Below are positions 10,562-19,809 of a stretch of 35,644 nucleotides of DNA, piece after piece (the first letter of the stretch is position 1; the number at the start of each line of letters is the position of its first letter). The translations under genes were made by a program, and so were the position numbers. Source of the DNA: Phytophthora quininea. Its lineage: Eukaryota > Oomycota > Peronosporomycetes > Peronosporales > Peronosporaceae. Under the pieces are notes generated by a model, which did no database searches, was not told the origin of the DNA, and was given only the letters and a program-made list of their open reading frames with translations. The stretch spans positions 1 to 35,644 of the forward strand of contig JAAVTG010000363.1 of NCBI GenBank assembly GCA_011947345.1, read 5' to 3'.

Positions 10562-11021
10562 GTGGCCGATCTCGTCTGTTCGACCCTGCGCAGCCAGTGA
10601 CTCTCGCTCGCTCCGTCTCGAAGAATTTGCCAACTGAAACCACAGGAAGCGGGTCCGCGCCCGCATTCAGAGACCAAGAGAGCGCCCGGCTATGTCCCTG
10701 AGTTTAAAATCGAAGGCCATACAGAAAGCAAGTATAAAATCTGGCTCAGCCGCTCGTTGAAGAGCTCCGATGCTGATGCGACTGTGAGCAGATAAACGGA
10801 CGTCGTCTCGGCAGCACCGGCGAACCTAGTAGTAGTAGCAGCAGCAGGCCTTCGGAGACTATAAGTGTGGCCTCGCGACGTTTTGGCAGCGAGCAAGCCC
10901 CTGGCTGCCGTTTCAGAAGCGGGTGCACAGTTCAGGCGTCATCATCCAGATTCGAGCGGAAGAAACAGAATAAAACCCACCAAATCACTTTTCGATCCGC
11001 CACCAGCAAAACGTTGCAGAA
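10562..11021. promoter_or_regulatory. divergent promoter region between Myb and RPC4 genes
   Basis: 460 bp without a credible gene. On the + side, TCACTTT at 10985..10991 matches the oomycete initiator consensus TCAYTYY 31 bp before the RPC4 start codon. On the - side, the rc of about 10622..10637 reads TCAGTTGGCAAATTCTTC, an approximate initiator plus flanking element about 60-75 bp upstream of the Myb ATG. Both assignments are by motif only. Confidence 0.4.
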
Positions 11022-12276
11022 ATGGCTGGAAAGCAGCAGGACAAGCCCGACGGCGCCGTGCGCCCGCGCGTGGACGCCTCCAGCACCAGACTCACGTGCG
11101 TTGCGCTCTGCCTCGCGAAACGATGCTGCTTCTTACATTTTATTGTGCGTTATTTGCCGCCCTCACAGATCCCTGCGCACCTCTTCGGCCGACGCTCCTG
11201 CGCGGCGTCCCAAGTTTGTGCCTAAGGCTGCCAAGCGCCGGCCGGCATCAGAATCCCGCCACGAAGGCGCTGCCCCGTCGACACAGCAAACGCACGATGC
11301 AAAGCCACACTCGAGCGGTGCAGGAGCACTCAAGCACGACAACAGGGGCTCTGGCCGACGCGGAGGTCGGGGCGGACGCGGAGGTGGTCGCGGCCGCGGC
11401 CGGGGTCGAGGCGTTCTGCCCAGCGGCAAGATCGCCTTCGTGGGCACGCTGTCCGATGGCTCGTCGTACAGTGGCGGCTCTAGTGGCCCAGCGCCACGAA
11501 CTACTCCGTCCGCAGAGTTTTCGGCTGCCGGAGGCACGGGAATTAGTGTCCTAGACGACGACGAGATGCCCGGAGGGAAACTGCCGGATATGCAAGTCGA
11601 GCAGCAGTGGCCACCCGTGGTCAAGTCGGTCATGGAGCCCATGAGCTTGCCGTACGTGCGCCCTCTAGAGCCCGAGACCACGGGCGCTGTCTTCTGCGAC
11701 CAGTCCGGCAACCTCGTGGCTTCAGACGACACCCTGTTTTTCCTCCAACTACCGACGACACTGCCGCTGTCGAGCGCGGTTGCCTCGTCAGTGAAACCTG
11801 ACGAAGATATGCCGATGGCGGCAGCGGATGAGTCGGCCGACAAGCCTCAAGCAAAGAGTGCAAGAAACCAGAGGAGTCTCCGTGAGTCTTTATGGGTTGT
11901 GTGCGTGGTGTGGAGTTGCTAATATGTTTGTGTGTGTTGGTTGCTTCGAACAGCGATGATGGCATATTCGACCGTTCGATCCAGACGGCGCCAGGTGGCT
12001 TTATTGGCAAGGTGCGATACCAAAGTTTTCTTCGCGCCGACTATCTCGTGCGGGACCTAACACAACATGTATGCGCCTCTGTCTAGCTCTGCGTGCATAA
12101 GTCTGGCAAGACCGTGCTTATGCTCGGCGACAAACAATTCGACGTGGCAGTAGCCCAAACGCCATCTTTTGCGAGGACATCTACGCCGTCAACACGGCCG
12201 ACAAGAACCTGAGCATTCTGGGAGCGTAGAGCGCCACCTCGTGGTGACCCCGGACTTTGAGGTGCTGCTGCAGTAG
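11022..12276 (+). CDS. RNA polymerase III subunit RPC4 (POLR3D/RPC53)
   Basis: Pol III subunit that acts with RPC5 as a TFIIF-like module in initiation and termination. Exons are 11022..11095, 11169..11881, 11954..12011 and 12087..12276; all introns are 72-75 nt with GT/AG ends and consistent phase. The N-terminus has SLRTSSADAPARRPKFVPK, the family's Lys/Arg-Pro region, then an RGG-rich stretch (11356-11412). The C-terminal domain is diagnostic: GGFIGK joined to LCVHKSGKTVLMLGD, FDVA, SPNAIFCEDIYAVNT and ERHLVVTPDFEVLLQ. Three single bases seem to be missing, near 11955 (CGGATG), 12151 (GCAGGTAGC) and 12226 (GCGGTAG); restored, the protein is 345 aa. As written, the C-terminal domain is split over three frames, so an automatic caller would truncate it. 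I read this as sequence error rather than a pseudogene, since Pol III needs this subunit. Confidence 0.9.
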
Positions 12277-12700
12277 ACAAGGCAGGCGATAGATAATCTT
12301 TGAACGACATCATGCTGCAGAAATGCTGAAGGCTGCTTAGGGCAAAGCGCGCATGCATCGATGCCGCCAAGCGTATGGTCGCGAGCACCGTCGGCCGCCG
12401 CGACATTTGTAATGGTGAAGCCATCTGCGCTGTTCTTGAAGTTGATCAGCACATGTAGACGAACGGACCGCGATGGCAACACCAGCAGCGCATATCAAAA
12501 CCTTGGGGAATAAAAGAATTGTCATGTGGGTGCGCTACGAGCTAAAGGGAATGGCGGCACTGCGGGCAACAAGTAGCCTCGTCTGAGTGCGCCGACCCGC
12601 GTCAACAGCGAGTTGCCGTAGACGCCGCAGATCAGCCGCCGAAAAGTGCGGCCTCGACTGCGTGGTCGCATTGAGCGAGGGCCACAGCAGGCCCTTCACT
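12277..12700. other. gene-free convergent 3' region
   Basis: Space between the converging RPC4 and HMGB genes. AATAAA at 12509..12514 on the + strand, about 230 bp after the RPC4 stop, is a possible polyadenylation signal. No ORF here resembles a protein family. Confidence 0.5.
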
Positions 12701-13426
12701 CTACTCGTCGTCCGAGCCGTCCTCGTCGTCCTCGTCGTCGTGCTCCTCCTCGTGCTCCTCTTCGTCGTGCTTCTCGACGGCGCCGTGGGCGTTGTAGTCG
12801 TCCATCTGCTGCTGGTACTTGACCTTGGCCTCCTCGTGCATCGTCTGGTACTTGGCGCGCTTCTTGTCGGGCAGCGCGCGCCACTTCTCGGCCAGAAGCG
12901 TGGCGATCTCCGTGATCTTCTTGTTCGGGTTCTCGTCGCGCACCTCCTGGCGCACCTCATTGCAGAAGAAAAAGTACGCCGACAGTGGGCGCTTGGGGGC
13001 GTTCGGGTCCTTCTTCTTGCGCGAGCTCTTGGTGGCCTCGAAGCTCGGGTCGGGCACGTAGTCCTCCTTCTCCTCCTGGTATCTCCGCTTGTCGGCGGCG
13101 GCTAACTCGTCATAGGGCTGCAACAGACAGCAGCAGAATACAGCACCAGGTTAGTTAGAACCCCATCGTTACACCATAGACAGTCAGCGTCGGCGTCCTT
13201 ACCTTGCGGTCCTCATCCGAGATCTGTTTCCACCGGCGGCCGATCTCGCTCGAGATCTCGAGGAACTGCAGCTCGGGCATCTCGCGCTTCACCGTGTCGC
13301 GGATGTCGTTGCTGAAGAACATGAAAGCCGACAGCGCGCGCTTGGGGGCGTTCTTGTCTTTTTCTTGCGGGGCTTGCGCGTGTGGTCGCCATCGGTCTTC
13401 TTGGCGCGTCCGGGGCCGCGGGCCAT
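12701..13426 (-). CDS. HMGB protein with two HMG boxes and acidic tail
   Basis: Chromatin architectural protein, about 213 aa. ATG at 13426 (MARGPGRAKK) opens exon 1 (13426..13203); an 85-nt intron 13202..13118 (GTAAGG, CTAAC branch, GTTGCAG) leads to exon 2 (13117..12701). Box A spans KNAPKRALSAFMFF to DRKPYDELAAADKRRYQEE and crosses the intron; box B spans DPNAPKRPLSAYFFF to AKVKYQQQMDDY, with the invariant W in EKWRALPDKKR. The C-terminus is an Asp/Glu tail as in animal HMGB1/2. One base appears missing near 13358 (AAGGAC read as AAGAC), which puts the basic N-terminus out of frame with box A. The gene should bind bent or distorted DNA in the nucleus without sequence specificity. Confidence 0.92.
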
Positions 13427-14436
13427 CTTGCTTGCTTGCACTTGCCGGCTGACGACGACTTCAAAAATCGACTCCGCTTCCCGAAATTTCGAAAACCGGG
13501 CTTCTCTGCAGGCTTGGATGGGCGTGGAGCTTGGCTCTGGCTGGGCAGTATGAACTGTGTGGACTCGCACAGTGTGGGCGGCAAGCCGGGCGCAAAAACC
13601 TCAGGGGCGCCCTGGGCGGGGAAAGGAGGGCAGAAAACCGCTGCAGCACGCCAGGTTGAAGGTTGCCCGAGGTTTTTAGCCGCGCCAGCACACTATGGGC
13701 TTATTACAGGCGGGGGCGGCCCGCTGGCGCTCTCTATTTATACGGCCGCCAAGATCGCGATGCTGGTGCCAAGAGCCCAGCGCGGCACAGCGCGCGCACA
13801 CACTGCCACGCACGGCCTCTGCAGCCATCGGCTCAGGCTGCGACGACCGCCGATAGTTGCAGCCCGCGGCGAGGCTGTCATCCACGCGCTATTTGCAGCG
13901 CATGCGGGCCAGAAATAGTGTGGTTGCCCATTGAAGGCGAGCGTGTTGTTGTTGCCGCGCAGTGTAACGCGGCTGGGGAGATGCGTGCAGCGCCAGTTTC
14001 GGTCGAGACGCACGCGGATTGGCGGAATCTTAGCGCCGAGCCAATCGCAGCGCGCCCGAGGTTTTTCGCCGTCGCTGCGAGAGGGGCACGGTTGCCGCAA
14101 CAGGGGAGTGGGGAAAAACCTCTCGCCGAACATATTTACAAACGTGGTCACCTCGACTTGCCATTTGTATGTGGATTTTTGTATGGCGAGCCAACATCTT
14201 GGTGGTTGTATGCGACTATCTGTAAATATCGAGATCTTGCGGATGACCTTGAACTGACTCTAAATGTATCGGAACGCCTGTTGCGTCGAGGTGGCTATTT
14301 TAGCAAGACACGAGCAAAACAAAACCAAAAACATTGGAAAACGTTTTGGGCCCTTTTTGCAAACCGTAAGAGTGACCCACACAGCATTGCTAAGAAAAAG
14401 TGTATTGGTTTACACGCCGTGTAAAAACTTTCACTG
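13427..14436. other. gene-free region upstream of HMGB with repeated GAGGTTTTT motifs
   Basis: About 1 kb of mostly GC-rich sequence. A 253-codon open frame on the + strand (13663..14424) has no domain features and a composition typical of chance GC-rich ORFs, so I do not call it. GAGGTTTTT occurs four times: on + at 13669 and 14058 (both within the 13-mer GCCCGAGGTTTTT) and on - at about 13594-13602 and 14114-14122. CTATTTATA at 13734 is TATA-like. Confidence 0.5.
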
Positions 14437-16100
14437 CAGTGGTCAACTGCATCAAGAACTCGAAATGGAAATACAACATTTTGCAACACCACAGAAACTG
14501 CAATGGCTAATTGCGGCACAATACTGCAATACCCAACTGCAGCCGTCCACTCGTCATCTGATCGCGCGGACTTTATCGCTTCTGCTACTGTTTTTGACGT
14601 CCAGAATGAGAGATTTGTTTTCAGGAACATTATCGCTTCAAACAACGCTGGAGACATGCTGTACCTGCGCTCTGTCATGACCGTCTTGGCCACACTGAAT
14701 AGCCTCTCCACTTAAGTCGATATACCCAACAAGAAGCTTAGGTCCCGGTATTCAGTGACGTGCGGAAGCTTCTGCCTTTTGCGCTCGACAAGCTGGTCAA
14801 AATAACCGCGAGACTCTCCCCATGAGATCACTCTGTCCTCTGAGCGGGTGATCAGTTCAAAAGGACGGGCAACAATTTGCTCTCGTACCGAAAGCTCGCA
14901 CGCCTTTTGGTTCTGGTTCTTGACCACATCCGACTCAAAGAGAGCGTTATGCACAATGCTGGCGTCTTGTGCAAGATGGTGGCTCAATTCGGGAAGTCCT
15001 CAAGTAGCATATCGAATACACCACGAGCCAGCGCAACAGTAGTTCCAGCCTTCTGCAGGCCTACCATGACGGAGTCGAACCTCTCGAGCGTTGGAAGGAA
15101 ATCTCTTAGGCTTTGTAAGTCAGCTTTCCTCGGGATCGGCAGGTCATTAACCAGCCGAAGCGAGTCTTCTATCTTGAAAAACCTCTGCACCATTGAGTAC
15201 GTAGATGGCCACCTAGTGTCATTTTGTCAATGCGCGACCAAATCTGTGAACTCGTTCAAAGCTGCTGCAGTCTTCAAGTTTGCCGCTTGCTTCGAAAAGC
15301 TAGCAACCATTTCGATAGCTTTCTCGACGTCAGGGAGCTCCGTCACATAGCGTTTGATCGCAAGGTTCAATTTGTGACAAGCCCACCCTAGCAATGGCAC
15401 GTCCAGAAGATTAGCGGTGGCCTTGTTGGTTGCACAATTATCCCCAATTAGCACTACGACGTCGTTGAGCGTCCTCTTGTATCGATCTAGTATGTAGACC
15501 AATAGATCTCGATGCGAAGCGGCCGTGTAGGACGTCTCATCTAGCGGGGTAAGAACCCCAACAACACCTCTTGATTGAGTCCGCCGTGCATGAACGTCGC
15601 AAACACGGCGAGATAATGGCGAGACTTATCCTTCCAGCCGTCAGATATGACCGCAAAAGTTTGTGGCAGACGCTCAGCGACCGAACGCTCGATCAACGGG
15701 ACCATGTACTGCATATACGTCTTCAGCGACCGGCTCGAGGCATGGTCAGAAGAGTATGATCCTGTCATCTCCCGTGTTAGGCGGTCGCCGACTACAGAAA
15801 AGGCCCTATCGCGCATAATAACCCACTGAATCCACTTGTGCACAGTCATCCCCCTCAGTCACATATTCCACCACCGAGAAGTCAAGTTGGATCCCGTGCA
15901 CCCTGACGACTGCCTCGTACATCTCTTCGCAGTCCTTACCGATGCAGGAACGAAGGTGCTGGCGTTAGTTAGAGTAGCCGGTATTGAGCTTTCGAACAGG
16001 CTTTTGGGGCAATTGCGGCATGCGTAGACGACTCTCTTCTCCACCTCGATTTTGTAGTAGTGCTGGATCACTGTGGGAACACGGGACAGGTTGAACTTGG
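14437..16100 (-). pseudogene. hAT transposase (broken)
   Basis: Reads from about 16100 down to about 14440. Recognisable blocks in order: a Cys-pair BED-like start (YACRNCPKSL), TVHKWIQWVIMRDRAFS, FAVISDGWKDKSRHYLAVFA (RNase H core), VVLIGDNCATNKATA with LLGWACHKLNLAIK, TRWPSTYSMVQRFFK, and the C-terminal dimerisation motif MERLFSVAKTVMTERRYS. Frame changes occur near 15540 (CCCC where CCCCC would restore frame), 15850-15960 and 14990, and an in-frame TGA lies at about 15227. Some breaks fit the homopolymer pattern seen in host genes, but the TGA does not, so I call it inactive. The final frame reads past the proposed left terminus at 14437 to 14295, so its original stop may be lost. Confidence 0.75.
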
Positions 16101-16395
16101 ATTTTTAATGCCATGGAAGACGTGAGCGAGGACAGCAACTGTGGTGTTGACGCGAAAGAAAGTTTGCTCGATACGGCAAAGAGAAAGTGGTGTCGTTTAG
16201 CTGTGAGCCAGGCGCCCGCCTCCGGAATAAATGCGAGGATGACAGGACTCTCCCAAAAGTCTCCATACTTAGCCCACGACTCTCCTAAAACTGGATTGGG
16301 AAATGGTAATGAAGCAAAGATCGCAGCGCTGGAGTGTGCAATTAATGATTGCAGTTCTCAACTGCGAGGCAGCCGCACATTGCAGTGCAACACTG
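14437..16395 (-). mobile_element. hAT-family DNA transposon, degenerate
   Basis: A 1.96-kb element whose ends read inward as CAGTGGTCAACTGCA (14437) and, on the other strand, CAGTGTTGCACTGCA (ending at 16395); CAGTG is the usual hAT terminus. A second inverted pair lies inside: AACTGCAATGGCTAATTGC (14496) against AACTGCAATCATTAATTGC (rc of about 16338-16356). The transposase is on the - strand between them. Flanking octamers (TTTCACTG and CGGCAAAC) do not match, so either the target duplication has decayed or the exact ends are off by some bases. Confidence 0.65.
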
Positions 16396-16964
16396 CGGCA
16401 AACCGTAGTGATGACATTTCGAATGACGATGGCGCATAGTATGGCAACGCATACGGCAATGATCAGTAGCAATTTACAATCGCAATAAATACATTTTTTT
16501 CAAGCACTACCACACAGATATATCAAAAGTTGTCGACTTGAAAAGGGAAGTTCCGCTAAAACCAGCTATTTCAAGTAAGCTGTCTATTTTCTAGATGAAA
16601 ATACTGTTTCCAACTACATGCATGAGTGTCAAAGCCAGCTATTCCGAGCAAAGGCCCAAACCAGCGCATTTTCAAATAAAACGAGTTGGTTTTTGCCAAG
16701 TCAAACACGGCCTCACATGAAATTTGGGGCCGCCAGTCCCTAAGACAAACCCCACCGTCGCAGCAAGCATCCGCGCTATCCCAATTCTTGCGCGATTTTG
16801 GCGTCGACTCGAGCCATAGGTGGCGCCAAATGATCCACAAATTTGGCGACGCCGGTTTTACGCTATTTTCTTGTCAAATCTGTAGAGGAAAATAGCGGAG
16901 ATAGTGTGCGTAACGGACACTACTTGCGATGGTTATTGATCTTCATTAATCCCAACCACCAACA
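16396..16964. other. gene-free stretch with short repeated motifs
   Basis: No coding sequence recognised. Three spaced, related motifs occur: CCAGCTATTTC (16562), CCAGCTATTCC (16635) and CCAGCGCATTTTC (16660). Three TTTGGCG-type motifs follow within about 60 bp: TTTTGGCG (about 16796), GGCGCCAAAT (about 16823) and AATTTGGCG (about 16841). The last two form an inverted pair with an 8-bp stem. This may be the edge of an unrecognised repeat. Confidence 0.4.
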
Positions 16965-17395
16965 GTGAATCAAGCACGGGGCACCAACTACATCTTTGAC
17001 GAAGATAAAATCATTTGTTCATTTGTCGCGGCCGTGGTCGGCCTTTAACGAGCGGTAATGCCGGCGCTGGCTCAAAACAGACAGGGAATACGTTCTACGA
17101 CTGCGGGAAGGTGGCATTTGACGACGAGCATCAATGAATTGGCAAGTGGGTTGTGAAGCAGAACATTAGATCACTTCGGTCTCTCTTCACTGCCATATCT
17201 CGTGATGTTTCGAAGTCCGTTGCTTGTCACGCCGAGGTTACTGCGCTGGAGCAGAGTGGAAGCAACCTGACTGGTATTGAGCATCAAGCCGCGGGGTTGT
17301 TCGGGTCTGTGAAGAAGAAAGACAAGTTCTGCTTTGCGGAGCTAGAATATGCTAAAGGATTATCCCAAGTGGGGTTGGCGTGTGCGTCACGATGA
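16965..17395 (+). pseudogene. SANT/Myb-like transposon-associated ORF relic
   Basis: A broken reading frame that begins RGTNYIFDEDKIICSF, the start typical of plant/oomycete Myb/SANT-like ORF proteins that accompany PIF/Harbinger-type elements (the no-apical-meristem-associated or GST-T3-like family). It continues after stops and frame changes as KQNIRSL, FTAISRDVSKSVACHAEVTA and FGSVKKKDKFCFAELEYAK. The family assignment comes from pattern memory and is not certain. No intact gene remains, and a DDE transposase is not visible nearby. Confidence 0.5.
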
Positions 17396-18269
17396 CATGA
17401 GCACGCCGCATAAACCCGGTAAGAACGGAACGAGCCGATGACAGTGTCAAGTGCTTTTTGTAGTGATGCTGATTTAAGTTTTTATTGATTGCAACCTAGG
17501 CTGTGATTGATGGATTTTTAACCTTGTGGATGAGTGGTTGTGGACTGGCTGGAACGCGACTGTGGTGGGAGTCCTACCAAGGATTGGTTTCTAGGTTTTG
17601 GAAACCTGCGTCATGAGTATATAAACTCCGAATCGCACTAGAGGCTCGGTCCGCAGCCGCATCTCGTTCGTCAACAAGTGTCCAAGAGTGAGTGAAAATC
17701 ACATTGAGGAAACGTATCCCCTCTGTGACTTGTGTTGCCTTGGGCCCTAAGCGCACGATGAGAGTGACGCTAGGGCTCCCAAGACCCAGTCTTCCCCGGC
17801 CAACTACGTGCTACACGACACACTACATTTCTTAGAAGTTACTACGCTTGATGAAGATGGATTTCCCGACACACTAGGATCCTGGAACCGGGTTTGGTAT
17901 CCTGGACGCAGAGTTGCGTTCCAGAATGACCAATCCCTGAACCGTGATTCTGGATGTATGGAAGCGCGGAAGTCCCTATACAAACATCAATTCAAGAACC
18001 AATTCCTAGTGCGAGTGGCGTATAGTGCATGGGGTTGAAGTCGCAGGAGGTCATCCCGTTTGGGATACTTGGCCTCCATTTGGCAATAGAGATGCTCCTG
18101 GATTGCGTACCCAATGATGACTCCATAGTCAGACCAAGTCATTTGCAGCGTCCATAAAATATTGTCAGAGGATCGTTCAAGATTCGTACTTAGTATTGCA
18201 TAGCTAGTTTGTATAAGATTTTAACAGAGTTTAATTTCCCCCAAGTGCTCAAGTGCTCCGAGGAAACGG
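17396..18269. other. gene-free stretch, possible decayed LTR
   Basis: Only short open frames without family features. TATATAAA at 17618..17625 followed by a purine-rich leader looks like a retrotransposon LTR promoter, but I find no second LTR copy in the window, so this is not called as an element. Confidence 0.3.
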
Positions 18270-18350
18270 AGGCCGCATTGGGCGTTAAGGGCACCTTGGC
18301 TTAGGGACTAGTCTCTCGTGGAACTCCCCGTGTTCAAGTCCAGTTGGGAA
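18270..18350 (+). pseudogene. degenerate tRNA-Leu-like sequence (possible SINE head)
   Basis: Reads like tRNA-Leu(UAG): GTTAAGG of the D-loop, CTTGGCTTAGGG around a TAG anticodon, a long class-II variable arm, and TGTTCAAGTCC matching the B-box/T-arm consensus (18331..18341). The D-arm lacks about five bases of the A-box, the anticodon stem pairs at only three of five positions, and the acceptor ends do not pair. It is therefore a pseudo-tRNA or the head of a tRNA-derived SINE, not a working tRNA. Confidence 0.45.
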
Positions 18351-18913
18351 GAGGGAATTCTAGGGCGTGATGCTCATGAATTGACCCATTCCATATCCTG
18401 GTTGAGCCGTCGGTACATCCGGGCGTCACCCATTTCATATTGACCTGACCGTCTTGTGTGGCTGGATAGCAGTGACCACCAGGGCGTTGACACTAACTTT
18501 GTTGTGAATCGACTGACCTAAGCTTTGTAACCGAGCGCTGTATCTGTTGCTCTGCGAGGAGCTGGTGCGCGAACGTCGGGATGTTTGAGACCTTCCAGAT
18601 GTCCCGAACCGCTTACGCTCATCGATGCTGGACGAGGACCCACCACCCGAGGGTCCAAAAGAATAAGTGGTGGCTCCATATCGGTATCGAACTCTATATT
18701 GTCAATTGTTATCTTGTACAGGTTAGCCGTGCGGTCGCGGAGTACGACCACAAGCCACCTTCTAACACTTCAAACCTGCAAGCTCGTTCGGGGAAACTCC
18801 CGAACCGCAGTACTAACTTACCTGTTACCTATATCCTGAGCAGGAGTCCTCCCTGGTTGTCGAGTCCAGCGATTCGAGCCGTTAGGGATCGCACATAAAG
18901 GACACGCCAACGG

Positions 18914-19141
18914 ATGCAGATTGCTCAAGGGCCTTCTGGAATCTCTACCCCCGCAGACCAGTTCATTCGCGTCGCGCCACTGTACACCCCTGGGCGTAAG
19001 CTTTACACCGAGCTTCGCCACATTACCATATCTAGCGCACTCGACTTAGTCGACGGCTATTACCAACTGCTCATGCGAGCGAGTGATATGCCGGTGAAAG
19101 TGGTGAGGGGAGGGTGTAACGGGGTTACACGAAAGTTATAA
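18914..19141 (+). pseudogene. Ty3/gypsy reverse-transcriptase fragment
   Basis: A short piece with SALDLVDGYYQLLMRASDMP, the RT palm region before the catalytic YxDD in oomycete gypsy elements (the first catalytic Asp lies in ALDLVDGY). The upstream part (ADQFIRVAPLYTPGRK) is too altered to align, and the YxDD box, RNase H and integrase are absent. The break at VVRGGCNG marks where homology ends. It is a truncated, inactive copy on the same strand as the nearby SANT-like relic. Confidence 0.7.
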
Positions 19142-19287
19142 CCGTGTGTAGACTTTTAAATATGTAGCCATAGTGTAGCCATTTGGCTCCCTACCACTCA
19201 TTTGCATATATTTTAGATTAACTATGCCACACAGTTTAGTCTATACATTTACAGCAACGCCAGATAACAATTCATATCAGTTCTATT

Positions 19288-19809
19288 AGGGGCTTCAATG
19301 TAGCAATTAATGAGAATTTTCTTTTGGCAAAAACAAGATCTGAACTAAGTTATTGCTAATTATTAGTCCAGCAATTTTTTTCTTTTTACGAAAGTTTATA
19401 CGAGTCGTGTATTTACGACAACTGGGTGGTAGAAAATACTACACCTTCAAACATGGGGCGTCGCACTACAGGTAATGGTGGTGGTGGTGGCCACACGTCC
19501 TTGCTGCAGAAGCAGTATATGGTTGAATGACTATCAGTCCCTTCTCAATCCAACATCATTGTTGGAAAGCCAACTGATTAGCACAATGGTCGCTTCGCGC
19601 GGGCTACTTGGTCTGCTACGCGCTGGTCTTGGTCGGGCGGGTCACGGGAGGCCTGCTACGGGTTGGCTACGCGGGATGGAATGAGGGGAGGTATCTTTGT
19701 TGGACCAATTATTAGTACGTTTCAAAATTGTTCCTTTTGATCGCTGGCATAAAAATAGAATCATTTTTGCCAAAAGAAAATCCTCATTAATTGCTACATT
19801 AAAGCCCCT
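19288..19809. mobile_element. MITE-like inverted-repeat element
   Basis: 46-bp terminal arms (19288..19333 and 19764..19809) are inverted copies differing at two positions; the outermost bases are AGGGGCTT. The similarity continues inward with indels (CTAATTATTAGTCCA against CTAATAATTGGTCCA in rc). ATT flanks both ends, a possible 3-bp target duplication. The 430-bp interior has no transposase; it includes a (GGT) run at about 19475-19489 and a 25-codon frame opening MGRRTTGNGGGGG. It is probably a non-autonomous DNA transposon; superfamily uncertain, with PIF/Harbinger a candidate from the 3-bp duplication. Confidence 0.65.

Noticed and set aside
10867..11021. Upstream extension of the RPC4 frame
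   Set aside because: That frame joins the RPC4 second exon only by reading through the first intron; ATG 11022 with splicing at 11096..11168 gives the conserved N-terminus in phase.
13663..14424. 253-codon open frame on the + strand upstream of HMGB
   Set aside because: Composition is Arg/Ala-rich and changes along its length, with no motif or splice support; likely a chance ORF in GC-rich DNA.
17560..17900. An LTR of a retrotransposon
   Set aside because: TATA-like box and leader are suggestive, but no second LTR, clear primer-binding site or TG...CA ends can be shown in the window.
18820..18900. A second tRNA-like sequence on the - strand
   Set aside because: Only a T-arm-like GGCTCGAATCG is present; no anticodon or D-arm can be folded.
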